A stretch of 64,000 nucleotides of DNA. Source: Hyposmocoma kahamanoa. Taxonomy: Eukaryota > Arthropoda > Insecta > Lepidoptera > Cosmopterigidae. The stretch spans positions 12,227,823 to 12,291,822 of the forward strand of contig NW_020653945.1 in assembly GCF_003589595.1 (NCBI RefSeq), read 5' to 3'. The notes beneath the pieces are model-generated. The model did not search any database, was not told the DNA's origin, and saw only the letters and a program-made list of their open reading frames with translations. Shown here in pieces: positions 24,801 through 33,100 of the stretch (its first letter is position 1; the number at the start of each line of letters is the position of its first letter). The position numbers and the translations under genes are program-made.

Positions 24801-25581
24801 TTTTAAATCACTCTCCTGTAATATTTTCCAATTACCTTACCAGTGTCGATACTTTCTAGCAACTTAGACGACAAAAATTCATGAAAGATTCTGTTTAAAC
24901 TGTTACTACCTGTGATATAAAGAATAACAACCCTTTGAGTTTCATACATTTCTCATTTGAGTTTTATTACTTCTAATTTTATTATTTTGTGTGGAATTTG
25001 CATAGGTACCCATACAATATAGATACTTTTGATTTTGTGCCCCGAGTTTATCATCTCAAATTAATTTTAGTAACAATACAGCTCCTTGTGAAAGAGTCAA
25101 GTACTGCCACCATGCTTATTTCTGCCTCCAAGCAGTAATGTGACTTGTCAACTTATGTCTTAGGTATGGTGACAGGCGTAGTGGCAGTGCTCCTCAGATC
25201 TTGGCGATTTAAAGCTCTGAGTGACACTGCAACTGCTGTCGCTCACCACCAGACGCAGAACTTGTTCGTCCCGTCACTTGGTATCATAAATAAAAAATAT
25301 TTAACATGCACTTTTGGTAAAGTTTGTATATTTCACATACTTAGCAAACATGATGTGTATTTATTTAATGTACCTATTGTTTGCTTGTTACAGGAATTTT
25401 AGGTTTAATCGGAGTTTGTGGTCTAGGTGCCTATAAATACAAAACCAAAGGCAAAATGAGCACCAGTGTGTTCCTGATGCAGCTTCGAGTAGCAGCCCAA
25501 GGCACTGTGGTAGCTGCCCTTACAGTTGGCCTGGCATACACTTTAGCTAAAGAACATCTATTCAAAGACAAAAAGGATTGA
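3889..25581 (+). CDS. HIG1 domain family protein (HIGD1-like), two coding exons
   Basis: Coding exons are 3889-3982 and 25394-25581: 282 nt including stop, 93 aa. Donor G|GTAAGC and acceptor TTACAG|GA join in phase 1 and make a glycine. The protein starts MADPRPIFEYNEESQADKF and continues with the HIG_1_N core: two hydrophobic helices (GILGLIGVCGLGAY and GTVVAALTVGLAYTL) around the conserved KTKGKMSTSVFLMQLRVAAQ segment, then a lysine-rich tail. HIG1 proteins are inner mitochondrial membrane proteins that help respiratory (super)complex assembly and hypoxia survival. The exon carrying the ATG opens at 3872 after TTGCAG, so at least one noncoding exon lies upstream; I could not place it. The intron is 21.4 kb and full of transposons. 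The 3' UTR is interrupted by a Penelope-like fragment, and an AATAAA at 26742 precedes an A-run, suggesting the transcript ends near 26760. Identity is firm; the exact paralogue (1A or 2A type) is not. Confidence 0.92.
4682..5199 (-). pseudogene. RNase H C-terminal half and CCHC-type tail of the I/LOA-like ORF2
   Basis: Reading down from about 5199: HVTLQWIKGHSGSSGNDAAD and ELARKGSE, the typical last part of a retrotransposon RNase H, then ALTGHGPYNKHLFNLGI and LCRACMEGR, a cysteine-containing C-terminal block that also occurs in the fossil copy at about 16080-16200. The stop is at 4682-4684. It is separated by 4.1 kb of inserted DNA from the RNase H start at 9415-9625. Confidence 0.8.
5259..6472 (+). 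pseudogene. Jockey-like reverse transcriptase, N-terminal part
   Basis: RT motifs are clear: HKNGDKSCFNNYRPIAILPS, TQYGFRTNKSTDDAV, LDLAKAFDTVSI, YGIPQGSIVGPLLF. The catalytic block reads SYAYDTALLF, so the first catalytic aspartate of the YADD box is a tyrosine, and a stop codon interrupts the frame at 6374-6376. Both indicate a dead copy. The frame is then cut at about 6473 by the inserted DNA transposon. Confidence 0.85.
7005..8243. mobile_element. Transib-like foldback element
   Basis: Begins CACAGTGGGCCCAAATTGAT and ends with its inverse, TTTGGGCCCACTGTG, flanked by the 5-bp direct repeat CGCCA (7000-7004 and 8244-8248). Long inverted arms of about 350 bp (7005-7355 and about 7878-8243) enclose a third, diverged direct copy of the arm (about 7510-7745). 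CACAGTG-type termini and GC-rich 5-bp duplications are hallmarks of Transib transposons, the relatives of RAG1/RSS. No transposase is present, so it is non-autonomous. An assembly gap lies at 7281-7290. Confidence 0.8.
7281..7290. other. Assembly gap (10 N)
   Basis: Ten undetermined bases inside the left arm of the foldback element. The opposite arm shows a few tens of bases (around 7940-7960) that correspond to this place, so the true gap is probably small. Confidence 0.95.
8673..8951 (+). pseudogene. Jockey-like reverse transcriptase, C-terminal part
   Basis: Continues the RT C-terminal domain after the inserted DNA transposon: YIPSLQTSKRRADIVCST, HSHRFFCFLGSYLYNKI, CKKTVQEWLKRI, stop at 8949-8951. 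A short 3' UTR and the TTTATC-type tail follow (to 9278). Confidence 0.75.
9415..9785 (-). pseudogene. RNase H N-terminal part of the I/LOA-like ORF2
   Basis: The minus strand reads RVFTDGSKTN, the first catalytic-aspartate motif of RNase H, then after a frame disturbance MGIKLAAEAI and SDSMSVLQAL. It breaks off at the (TTA)n tail of SINE copy 1. The typical linker of a dozen or so residues before HVTLQWIKGHSG (at about 5175) seems to be lost, suggesting a small target deletion at the SINE insertion (inference). Confidence 0.7.
9786..11492 (-). pseudogene. Reverse transcriptase domain of the I/LOA-like ORF2
   Basis: About 565 open codons. Motifs in order: WWGPELERLRRRVRRHFNRA (upstream linker), YKAPGQDEVFSALLQ, IFILKPGKPDYTDAKSFRPI, GTFIDIEGAFDKTNF, CPQRGVLSPLLWNM, catalytic YADDIAILVT, VKYLGVILDNKLYWNKHL, ISYGAIVWWPRT. 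Catalytic residues are intact. The upstream end is cut by SINE copy 2. A segment usual between RT blocks 1 and 3 appears shortened (SLTSAQHAYSQGKST). Confidence 0.85.
11494..11713 (-). mobile_element. SINE copy 2, tRNA-derived, near full length
   Basis: On the minus strand it starts CTGCCTCTGTGGCCGAACGG (box A region), carries box B GGTTCGATTCC at 11661-11651, continues GGGAGAAATATTTGTATGGC, CATGGCACCCGCGACACAGG, and ends in (TTA)n. The first 73 nt resemble a tRNA without a usable anticodon arm assignment. It splits the ORF2 of the I/LOA-like element between endonuclease and RT. I could not define a clean target duplication. Confidence 0.88.
11715..12440 (-). pseudogene. Apurinic-type endonuclease of the I/LOA-like ORF2, internally deleted
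   Basis: The minus strand at about 12440 reads LHIVQSNLHK, the conserved start of this endonuclease class, but jumps at once to CIYYSKNLH and FCYRDLCAVKLL, so roughly 70 residues are missing. It then has NIIVTTDSNAHHPLWG (catalytic DSNAHH), NDRGKNLTEYL, a frameshift near 12025, and ASFSDHRWIRFSLE (the catalytic SDH motif). The first part overlaps the end of ORF1, as usual in this group. Confidence 0.75.
12449..13377 (-). pseudogene. ORF1 (gag-like) of the I/LOA-like element, frameshifted
   Basis: The first 220 codons include YAEATRPELMAVI, GYIRIPEADMVQMALCQRL, PRRVVCGLLIPGHWEDARRI and NPWAHRWVVHKLQQ. This resembles the DUF4780-type domain often seen next to insect retrotransposon polymerases (from memory, not searched). 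Around 12700-12725 the frame shifts; the other frame continues with an acidic, serine/threonine-rich tail (SSDDECVLGMGDIRLSEDVD) ending at 12449. The start at 13377 follows a GC-rich 5' UTR. Confidence 0.7.
13378..13780 (-). other. 5' UTR of the I/LOA-like retrotransposon
   Basis: GC-rich (unlike the surrounding DNA), directly upstream of ORF1 on the minus strand, with no open frame of its own supported. The distal limit, about 13780, is a guess based on the composition change and the beginning of the opposite-strand fossil. Confidence 0.45.
13785..16405 (+). pseudogene. Fossil I/LOA-like non-LTR retrotransposon, plus strand
   Basis: Many short frames in order on the plus strand match the neighbouring minus-strand element: NYNKEIRKTKRLLWRRF (about 14065), KSYKSPGEDSITPILLQQW (14305), KAFRPIGLTSFMLKVMEKAL (14498), FIDIEGAFDNTP (14707), AKMALGIFSRMAGQRWGL (15245), then LTGHGALNKHIPNIRQ and CKFCHEADETPIHLLTQC (16085-16205). 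Frameshifts and stops are throughout, so it is old. A fragment like the interspersed repeat B lies at about 13915-13995. The distal end is interrupted or bordered by the mariner at 16423. Confidence 0.75.
16423..17701 (-). mobile_element. Complete mariner transposon with TA target duplication
   Basis: 1279 bp with inverted ends of at least 23 bp, GGGGTTAAAGTATGAAATTG... (16423-16445) and its inverse (17679-17701), flanked by TA on both sides (16421-16422 and 17702-17703). It encloses one uninterrupted transposase gene on the minus strand. Size, TIRs and TA duplication are those of a full mariner. Confidence 0.93.
16498..17517 (-). CDS. Mariner transposase, DD34D, apparently intact
   Basis: 339 aa, the usual mariner length. 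The N-terminal helix-turn-helix region (KIRVIFEYEFRRGTNAAETA, GSTNERTVRFWFKRFRDGNF) precedes the linker motif WVPHDLTD and catalytic residues in VTCDEKWILYDN, LLHDNARPHTA and YSPDLAPTDYHFF. Counting from the second aspartate to the last gives 34 intervening residues, i.e. DD34D. No stop or frameshift. The enzyme cuts and pastes its own element at TA sites. The start is the ATG at 17517, followed by DTAKIRV as in relatives; the 3' end overlaps no other gene. It could be active; the sequence alone cannot show that. Confidence 0.93.
   Translation of the reverse strand: MDTAKIRVIFEYEFRRGTNAAETARNINAAFGEGSTNERTVRFWFKRFRDGNFDLKNEPRGRPPTQVNNDELREIVEADPSQTTQELAAWFNVTLPTILTHLRQINKIKKYEKWVPHDLTDLQKETRVETCVALLNRYRNEGILDRIVTCDEKWILYDNRKRKMQWLTPGQMPQQCPKAKLTNKKVMVTVWWSQHGVIHYSFLRSGQAITADVYCAELRTVLTKLAVKQPRLMNRPSPLLLHDNARPHTARETILTLQELQLETIRHPPYSPDLAPTDYHFFRDLDNYLRDKKFSSQEAVQNAFTQFVQSRSSEFYRKGINNLPIRWQQCIDNNSNYFD
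17704..17880 (-). repeat. Interspersed repeat B copy (partial)
   Basis: Shares CACTCAGAACTTTAAAT, ATGCTCACATTAC and GGCAGAAATAGG with copies at 47935-48175 and 40197-40305, and with plus-strand copies at 25070-25308 and 50137-50450. It lies directly against the mariner insertion, and the inverted-repeat arm overlaps its end. Confidence 0.65.
17868..18152 (+). repeat. Left arm of a 285-bp inverted duplication
   Basis: Nearly identical (about 7 differences) to the reverse complement of 22217-22504, about 4.06 kb away. Shared blocks include TAAGCAACATCCAAAAGATT, CAAACGTGCATTTGCAAAAT and TGGCCGAATCTTCTTCACAT. Each arm contains a short open frame of about 60 codons (LERENVKRAFAKYYRRERF) that I do not recognise. 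Confidence 0.88.
18155..18250 (-). repeat. Isolated end of the GGCCCATTTAGATGG element family
   Basis: The plus strand ends CTCCATCTAAATGGGCCTTT and contains TTTAGACGAGGAAAG, the inverse of the left end of the element at 23526. Only this end is present. Confidence 0.6.
18335..19240. mobile_element. hAT-like MITE carrying telomere-like G-rich repeats
   Basis: Ends CAGTGTTGGGC and GCCCAACACTG (inverted), with an imperfect 8-bp flank pair ACTATAAA / GCTATAGA (6 of 8 match; the CTATA core is shared). Subterminal DNA is made of CAATTAA-type motifs in both orientations. The middle (18541-19010) is a degenerate G-rich repeat. No transposase. Confidence 0.75.
18541..19010. repeat. Degenerate GGGTTAGG-type repeat, switching strand at about 18840
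   Basis: 18541-18838 is made of variants such as GGGTTAGGGGGTGAGTTAGG on the plus strand; 18841-19010 has the complementary CCTAACCCACCCCC type. The unit resembles the insect telomere repeat TTAGG with extra G runs. The strand switch makes the block an imperfect palindrome. Confidence 0.8.
19241..20609. other. Intron DNA without a recognised gene
   Basis: AT-rich. 20281-20437 has an exon-like look on the plus strand: AACTTGTAG acceptor, then an acidic frame (FEVEDADDDGDPT) broken by a TAG at about 20358 and continuing EEPDIDDLRDDGEESDTT to a stop. It could be a fragment of a transposon gene. A GTCGGTTAAAAGGACGTG motif at about 20232 precedes it. Nothing else can be supported. Confidence 0.35.
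20610..21755 (-). pseudogene. Non-LTR retrotransposon RT C-terminal fragment with (TAAA)n tail
   Basis: The minus strand opens with FINDLIAKLHCPCNLYADDL (catalytic YADD) and continues about 310 codons: NVDKCLVITFTNKR, VVRDLGVLFDEKLSFRNH, YSSLVRSVLEYGTAIWSP, IEGVQRMALRSLFYRL, stop at 20758. After a short 3' UTR it ends in TAAA repeats at 20610-20635. It is 5'-truncated inside the RT domain. It belongs to the jockey/CR1 side by motifs and differs from the other RTs in the window. Confidence 0.85.
22107..22179. repeat. Palindrome made of two facing GATCGAACACTC ends
   Basis: TTATTAATACAAAGATCGAACACTC is followed after about 15 nt by its exact inverse. The same end motif occurs singly at 33513-33572 and about 60096-60160, with CCGGATCGAAGGAATTTTTT beside it, so this is a family of mobile-element ends. 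Confidence 0.75.
22217..22504 (-). repeat. Right arm of the 285-bp inverted duplication
   Basis: Inverse of 17868-18152, with about seven differences. Between the arms lie the hAT-like MITE, the exon-like fragment and the non-LTR fragment, so the arms may be ends of a composite element or a local inverted duplication. Confidence 0.88.
22650..23150 (+). repeat. Direct duplication, left copy, with CACT-rich microsatellite
   Basis: Matches 23985-24512 in order: ATAGCATTTATTTCTAA, CAAGTAAATG, a CACT-rich tract (22735-22825), GCACTCACTCGCCCTATAAA, ACAGTGCAATGAACTTAATA, CGCAGTAATCACTGAACTCG, TACGATAATCGTATGAACTT. The period is about 1.34 kb. Confidence 0.88.
23985..24512 (+). repeat. Direct duplication, right copy, with CACT-rich microsatellite
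   Basis: Second copy of 22650-23150, with a longer CACTC-type tract (24066-24205). It lies inside the TIR element 23526-24717. Confidence 0.85.
24616..24625. other. Assembly gap (10 N)
   Basis: Ten undetermined bases in repeat-rich DNA near the right end of a TIR element. Confidence 0.95.
25070..25308 (+). repeat. Interspersed repeat B (SINE-like), plus strand
   Basis: AGCTCCTTGTGAAAGA, GCCACC...CAAGCAGTAATG, TTAAAGCTCTGAGTG and ACTTGTTCGTCCCGTC occur in the same order in the copy at 50137-50450. It ends in an A-rich stretch after TTGGTATCATAAATAAAAAA. It sits 85 bp upstream of the last HIGD1-like coding exon. Confidence 0.75.
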
Positions 25582-25667
25582 TGGCATGTATATAAGTTTT
25601 AGCCAATTTTCTGTTATTGGGGATCATTGTGTATTGTACAATGTAGTTAATAACAATTGTAATTCAT

Positions 25668-26720
25668 ATCGAGTTTTAGGTTTTCGCGATTGTTACACAT
25701 AGGAAATGAAACTATTTTTCCGGATTTAAATCGCGTATATTTGTTTTTTCAAACAAACCGACATTTCGGGCACTTTACAGGTCCCATGGTCACGGTTGAC
25801 TGATGTGGTACAGTCTTCAACCAGTTGTCTAATATTGATGCAAACCACCTTATTTTTTCACTATAGTTACAATAGTTATTAATTAAATACCTTATTTTTA
25901 ATTTTACAAAGAAAACATTCCAATTTACGCTAAATTAAGTTTTACAAATTGTTTTATTAAATGAATTTTTATTAAGTTCAATTTATTATTATACATTTGT
26001 ATAATAAAGTGTGTATAATAATAGAAATTAGAATAAATTAAAACATATTAATTAGTACTGCAGTCTTATGTCTGTTTGGGATTTTTCATTAGAGGAAACA
26101 CTGGATCCCAAACTGGTGGTACGGAGAAACCATCTTCCCCATTGAAATTAGGATGTTTTTTAATTTCAATGGCCTCTCGCAGCATCCTGGGTAGATAACG
26201 GACTTCTTTTGCAAGGACCTGGGGTTTGTCAAACTTCATTGAATGTGTAGGTTTATCCATGACATGCTCGCAGATTGCAGACTTGTTTACGCGACGGTGT
26301 TTGACATCAGCTATATGTTCTTTGACGCGGGTACAAAATATAAGAGAGACCGCACTCACTGTCAAGCTTGTAGACTCCTGCATCCTGTAAGGGGATGTTA
26401 CATTTCACGGGTCTCAGGAACTGAGAAATCTTCCTCAGGGGCTTGAAATAGGTTTTGATAGATGCGCGCCTGAGGACTCTTCCGATCTTGTCTGTAACAC
26501 CTCCCACGTAAGGTAAGATGGCAGGTCTTCGCTCGACTGTTGGTGGTTTCACACTGGGCCTGCGGCATTGGCTTGGAATCTTCAACTTATTCGCATGTAG
26601 GACTTGCTTTATATGCTGAAGTTCCCCTGCCAGATGATTACTGTAAAAGGCCCGAAACGTCGGTTTGTTTGAAAAAACAAATATACGCGATTTAAATCCG
26701 GAAAAATAGTTTTATTTCCT
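25668..26720 (-). mobile_element. Penelope-like element fragment with 13-bp target duplication
   Basis: Flanked by AATTGTAATTCAT on both sides (25655-25667 and 26721-26733). The ends are mutually inverted: AGGAAATGAAACTATTTTTC on the left (about 25701) and its near inverse at the right edge. The inside encodes, on the minus strand, the C-terminal part of a Penelope-like protein. It is inserted in the 3' UTR of the HIGD1-like gene, before its poly(A) signal. Confidence 0.85.
26069..26660 (-). pseudogene. Penelope-like RT C-terminus and GIY-YIG endonuclease, broken
   Basis: The first frame (26660-26307) reads FYSNHLAGELQHIKQVLHAN, LPYVGGVTDKIGRVLRR and KCNIPLQDAGVYKLDSECGL, the entry into a GIY-YIG domain. 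A frameshift and apparent loss of several residues after LSYI follow, then a second frame gives TRVKEHIADVKHRRVNKSAI and CEHVMDKPTHSMKF to a stop at 26066. This order is specific for Penelope-like retroelements. The RT core is missing, so the copy is 5'-truncated and dead. Confidence 0.82.
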
Positions 26721-26741
26721 AATTGTAATTCATGTTCATAT

Positions 26742-26747
26742 AATAAA
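26742..26747 (+). promoter_or_regulatory. Probable poly(A) signal of the HIGD1-like gene
   Basis: AATAAA about 20 nt before an A-run (26764 on), in the unique sequence just after the Penelope-like insertion. It implies that the insertion lengthened the 3' UTR by about 1 kb. Confidence 0.55.
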
Positions 26748-26769
26748 TCTCATTCTTAATCTCAAAAAA

Positions 26770-27157
26770 AAAAAGTATTTTAGTTATTTAGGAGCTAATG
26801 TGTTCTGTGATCTTTAGCTGATATTATATTGTAAACTCAGTTGTTAATTTTCATGAAATTGTCTCATAAAATCATATTGACCACCAATCTAACTTAATCA
26901 TTGTGATATAAAACTTAGATTGTCATCATGTACATTGTGATATTAAGGGAAATCTATTTATTTGAAATATAGTTTTTGAAAAATATAAATGTTTTTGTAC
27001 TTCTAGGGCAGTGGACACTAATTGTCATGTTTGTTGCAGTAAAATAGCTATCAGAGTAAACACTGATTTATTTAATATAAAATATAAATAAATGTCATTA
27101 ATTTTCTCAACCACACTCCCACCATATTTTTTCTCGACATGGAATGATAACAACTAA
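26770..27157. other. Space between convergent HIGD1-like and Ana1/CEP295-like genes
   Basis: AT-rich, no open frame. It should contain the 3' UTR of the minus-strand gene; TTTATATTTAAA-like sequence near 27070-27095 gives a candidate minus-strand AATAAA-type signal. Confidence 0.4.
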
Positions 27158-30100
27158 TCACTCGCTATAATCTGAGAGACCTTTTTTAGTCCTCAAACTA
27201 TAATTCGGAACGGTAAGATCATCTTTATCGGTAGTGGAATGGTTCTTCTGAGAGTTGGAAGTACCTTTAACTGAGGACAAGTCAGCATTGCTAAATAGCC
27301 CGTTAGATATATTTGAACTAGAACTAGAGTGATAAGTCATAGACTTGAAAATTTGGACAGGGGTAGAAGTCCGCGCGCGGTTGTTGCTACCGCTCGGGAC
27401 GCTGTCCATAGATTGTTCAGCTGTTGCCCGTACCAATTTCGACAAATGTTTCATTTCTTCCGGCAACTTTGTTTCATAAAGAGACACATAGTCCTCTGTA
27501 TCATCTGTTTTGTTTGTGAACGTTATTTTGTTAGCCAATTCATTAGTCAAAAATTGCTTTACTGTCATTGAACTTGTTAAGGAAGTTTGTTGCTCCGCAT
27601 TTTTACCACTGTCGGCAACTATTTTTCCTTGCAATGGTTTCCTTTGTATACTATGAACCAAAGCAACAGAATCGGTCACTTTCACAACAACTGGTACATC
27701 GTGATTACTGCTACCTTTTAATTTGAATTGAGACAAACTGGAACTTGAAGTATTCGAAGATGATGAAAGAGCCAGCCTCTCTTTGGTTTTTCTAAGAGTA
27801 GATGAAGCCCATCCAATACCGAGCTTTTTAAATGCATTTTCCAAATCTGGATTAGAAGAAATACTCAGAGTATCTGATGTCTCTGCAACATTTTCTTTAT
27901 TTTGAAATACTGCACTAGATTTCTTTTTACTTTCTTTACAAACTTTTGATAAAGCTAGCATGGGTAATGTAGACTCTGAAGAAACCGTAGTTGAATTGGT
28001 GTTCGAAACTGTGTCAAACTTAAAAGGTTCACTAATGATATTCCTTTTCAATAACTCTGCTATGACATCCGGCAAACTACCATCGGAATGCAGAGAGCTA
28101 AGGTCGTCATTTATAGCATCATCCTTAGGAACATCTAAGTTGGAGCCTTCCTCGAGCACTGCGTTTCCCGCATTGCACTGCTTTGCGTACTCATGAATAC
28201 TAATGAACGGTTTTAACATTATTTCATTAAATTTTTTCATGTCCATCATTGGCATGTTGGAATCGTCGTAGGATTCTGTTGAAGTTGGTTTCGGCATTCG
28301 GTCAGACGTATTGATGTTACTTTGCAATAAGTCAGGATTTGCATTTTGTTCTGTATCTAAAGCAACAACTTGTTGTTCGCGCTTGTTAGATGCAACTAAC
28401 TCCGTTATGACGCTTAGATTATCTTTCTTTCCACCCAAAATTGATTGAGTTTTCATTGAGGACACAAAGTCAGTAGCTTTATCGTTGTGTAAGGATTGAT
28501 TTTTAACTTTAGCACTTAGAGGTGAGTCGATCTCCATTACCGTAGAGAGCTCATGTGGTACAACATCATGACCATGTTTTAAATTTTTCCTAGATAAAGC
28601 AGGAGGTGGTCTTCCTCTACTTTTATTATTTTGTACCTCTACTGTAGAAGTGATTTGAGAACTTGTTTCAGGTTCGTTGATCTTTTGGGAGTCACAGGAC
28701 AGTTGAGAAATCTTTGAAGCATCAGGTCTGGGTATATCCTTTAAAAAAGGTATAAAATGCAAAGAACCTGGTGAATTTTTTTTATTTGTTTCATCAGACT
28801 GTTGTTCTAGTGGAGGAGATGCAGTTTTTCTCCCTACCTTTACTTCCACGAATGGCTCGTATGTCACAGGCTGACCATCTGGCGATAACTCAGAACGTTG
28901 ATCGGTTTCAGATTCAGAACCAGAAACTTGATTGTATGCCAAAGATTTATTTCTCCTGACCTCTTCTAGTACTTTGGCAAGATTTGATAGCCGTTTTGTG
29001 CATATTTCAGTTAAATCTGCAATTTTTTCCATATTTTGAAGTTTATCTTCTGCCATCTTTATAAAGTGTATTTCTTCATCAAGAGTTTCAAGAGTCTGTG
29101 TTGATATATTTAAAGGTAATACAGGTACTTGCTGTGGCTGGGTAGCTTCCTGGGTAGAATTTGATGAAATAACTCCGGATTTAGTGGTAGTTTGAGAAAC
29201 GTCACAAGTCTTGTTAGTCAATTTACTGGTACTACGAGGAACGTGAGAAGTCTTCTCAGATTTCTTATTCATTTCATTTCGATACTTTTTTAGCAAAAAA
29301 TCCACGTCACCACTTCGAAAGTTCGTAATTTTATTACGCTCCTCTATAAATTTAATACTATCTAGCGTGTTTATGTACTCAGAGGATTTGTTTTTGCGTT
29401 TTAGTGTGGTGTCATCTAGAGTTCTTGGTGATGGCGAGCTTTTACTTCGCAACCGTATACTAGATTTTCTATCTAAAGACTCTATTATTGGCGCCTTTGA
29501 AGAATCAGGTTTCACCATAATAACGTTCAAATTAGATTTATTGCATGATTTCGTCTTAATTAAGTGCTTTGAAATATTAAGCGATTTTACCTTATGAGCG
29601 GTTTTTTTCTTTGTTAATCGATATCGATTTTTTTTATTGTTATTACAGTCTTTCCGTTCGGTAATATCGTTTTGTGACCGTTTATATTTTTCTAAAACTT
29701 GTTGTGTTACAGCTTGTTTAAGTTGTTCTAGCGATATGTGGTTATTTACTGTAGAACCATTGTGGTCAATGTTACATGGAACATCAATGATCGAGCTTCC
29801 AGGGGTTGTTACAGCACTACATTCTTGATTTGCTATATCAACAGCTCTTAATCCATCTTTGTTTATACTGAGTAACTTATTTACATACCACTTAACAAGG
29901 GGATTCAAATCATGTTTACTACTTTTTTTTCTGTCATTACTAAACACCGATGACATTTTCGATTTAACCTTTGTTGCTTTGCTTTCATCATTTCGATATC
30001 CTCTACTTGTATATTGTGTTCTACATGTATGCACTTCAGAAATCATACTTGGAGATCGCTTATTTTCAAATCTAGCAGAATTTTTAATTTTCCTGCATTG

Positions 30101-33100
30101 AGCACTTCCAGCTTTTTTACGACAAATACCGAACATTTCGCCACCATTGTCGCTTGTCGAGTTTGCTGTTTGAGGAGATGCAGGTATTTTATTTATAGAA
30201 GGATTAATTTTCGTAACATTTTTTTTTTTAATACGGTACCTTTCACATGTACAAGAATGTGCTTCAACTTCATCTATGATCCTAACTCTATCATCTCCGT
30301 ACAGTGAACCTCGACAGGTAAAATTATTAGTATTTAATGTATGATCTGGCTTCAAAAATGCAGGTAAAATCAATTCTGGTGGGCTCATATATGCCGTTGA
30401 TGTAGTTGAACTCATGTGTATAAACATAGGCCTTTGAGGAGGTGGAGAGTCGAAAGACGTTTGTGTGCAAGTTGACATAGCAGGTTTTGCAATTGTTTCA
30501 GGTTTGTTTAAAACTAAAGAACAATCTTCAAAGGTTGTATATGTACCAATTTCAACAAATTTACTTGATTTAACTTGTTCTGGAAGTACTTTAATTGCAG
30601 CTGGCTCTGCATTGCAGATACCTGTTTGATCGATCACGTCCATACACGTTCTTTGCGACGATGGGCCTATGCCGTCAGAATGTGAATTATGAGGAGCAGA
30701 AACAGTTTTCACTATTTTCTCTGAAGATTGTTCTCCTTCACATGTACTCTTCAGTAGTGGGACTAGTGGATCACTGACTCGCTGTATTCCGTGTTCTGTT
30801 GTTTCTGTTCGATCAGGCCTTTCGTCAGTGGCACAAGAGGTTGTCATATTTTCATCTTGTTTAGTGGCATCTTTTTTTCGAAGTTGGATAATTACCTCAA
30901 AGTCGTCATGTTTCAGAAAGCCCGTAGCGCCAATATAAAATTTACCCGCATCTTGTCCATCTTTGTCTAATAATTTAAGAAACCCATTGTTTGTAAATCC
31001 ACTTGCTTTATCATTTGTAGCCGTTTTAAATGATGAAGTTGACGTACATGTAGATGGGTTTGTTTCCAAACATTTGTCATCTTTTAATTTGGTAGCGCAG
31101 TCACATTTTTGTTCTGCGACGTCCCTAAAAAAATACATACGGTTAATGAAAAGAATAAATATCAATGAACTATAAAATGTATTGTCTTACTGTGAGGCTG
31201 CCCTAGTAGCATGGGCAAACGACTAGAGATATGTATAATAATAATTAAAAATTAGATAAAGGTAGGACCATACTCAATGTAGCAATGTATAAATTAATAA
31301 AAATAATAATAACCTGGTGCCAGGGCGTTCATTAGCGCATTCTTTACTTACACCAAGCCCTAAAAAAAATATTGTTTGATTACCAAGATTAGAAAGACAT
31401 TCTCATCAAACACACAACAGTAACGTGTCATACCAGTGTCCATTTGTATAGTATTTTTAATTCTTTTCAAATAACATGTTGACTGGCCACAATCTTCAAC
31501 AATTGTGTCATCCGTGGCAATTTTGGCGCCACTCAATACGTCGTCCGGAAAATACATTGAGGCAATGTTGTCCCTGAAATTTAATTTAAAAAAAAATTCA
31601 GGTATTACAAAAAATGCCTAATAAGCACCTTTTTGGAAAATTTAAACCATGTAACATTTTACGAAGAGTAATTGTTATCGAGCAAACGAACCAAAATGTA
31701 CAAACATGAATATAAATTGAATACTTATATACGTGTACACATATTTGGTGGTCGCAATAGCATACCTACTTCTTTCTTTATTTGCATAAAAATAAGAGAA
31801 AGCAATTTACCACCAAGGCTTGCGGTTGGTCGCAGATTGCCATAGTTCTACATTAGTGGAGTAACAACTCATTATGTTGTATTTCATCCTGAGGAAGGAC
31901 AGCAGGATTAATGGAATAGGAGATGGTACAGTAATTGAAAAATAATCCCTATGTATACTCACCGTTTTTCATTAATTGTTTTGTAAATACCTGCAACAAA
32001 AAAAAAAATATAAAGTACATAACATCTTTTTGTAACAGTCTGTCTGTAATTGCAAAATTGATTGTTGAATTTATATTATTATTATATTTCTATGTAACAA
32101 GGTACCTTCATCGAGTTGTTGAAAAGAATTATTTTTAAGCTTTTTAGTTGACTTGCTAGTATTTGTCTTTTCCACAATAGCTTCTGTAGCATCTTTACTG
32201 TTCAAAATGCCTGCTCTCTTTTTATTTGCTGTTTTATTAATTTTGCTCTTTTTGTCTGCTTTGGAGTCTAAAATCTTGTAGATTATTATTCTTTCTGCAT
32301 CTGACAGTCTGTCATTTCTGTTTTTATTCGTTTTAGGCTTGGTTTTATCTAAATATACATCATCATTTGATGTTTCTTCTAAAGAGCTATCAGATGACGA
32401 ACTGAGGTGTTGCTCTTGTTCAGTTTGTTCAACAACCACTGCTTCTACTACTCGCTTTGGTTTGTCGCTAGCAGTGTCTTTAGTAGGTGGAGTATGCTTA
32501 TGCCGAGACCGATATTCGTGATAGCTGTCGACCTGACTGAATTTCACTGTGTTACCAGATTTGTTCTCTTTTAGTGTTGTGGGAATTGTATGAATCGCAA
32601 AATTTCCGTCACTTTCTGGCACAGGCATCCAAGAGTACTGAAAATCTTTGGCATCAAAATTGTCTGCTAAGTCTGACAATGGTGGTGACATTGGTTTATC
32701 TTTACTTGAAGAAATAGTTTTACTCATATTCTGGGGAAAAAATTACATTTTTAAATAAACATTATTGATCAGTGATAGGTAATTACTACGATTCACAGAT
32801 TGTATAAATCAAAATAGACGTGGCCGCGAGACGGTGCGAAAGTGTCTTGCTATGAGTGCGCCACTGTCGCAATGTGTCGTCCATATTACATCTGTAGGTA
32901 TTTAATGCGTTATGTGTTTACAAAAGCAAATAAAAGCGTAAGAATGCGGTACCAAACATAAAAGCAAGCGACATGCGCACTGTGTCCGCGAGTGATTTAG
33001 ACTGGTTTGGTTGGCAGCAAGATGGTTCGATGCGTCGACGCAGGTGAGTGACGTAACCCATTGTTCTTGCATCGCAGTGCGCGACTCCAGTGTCTTTATC

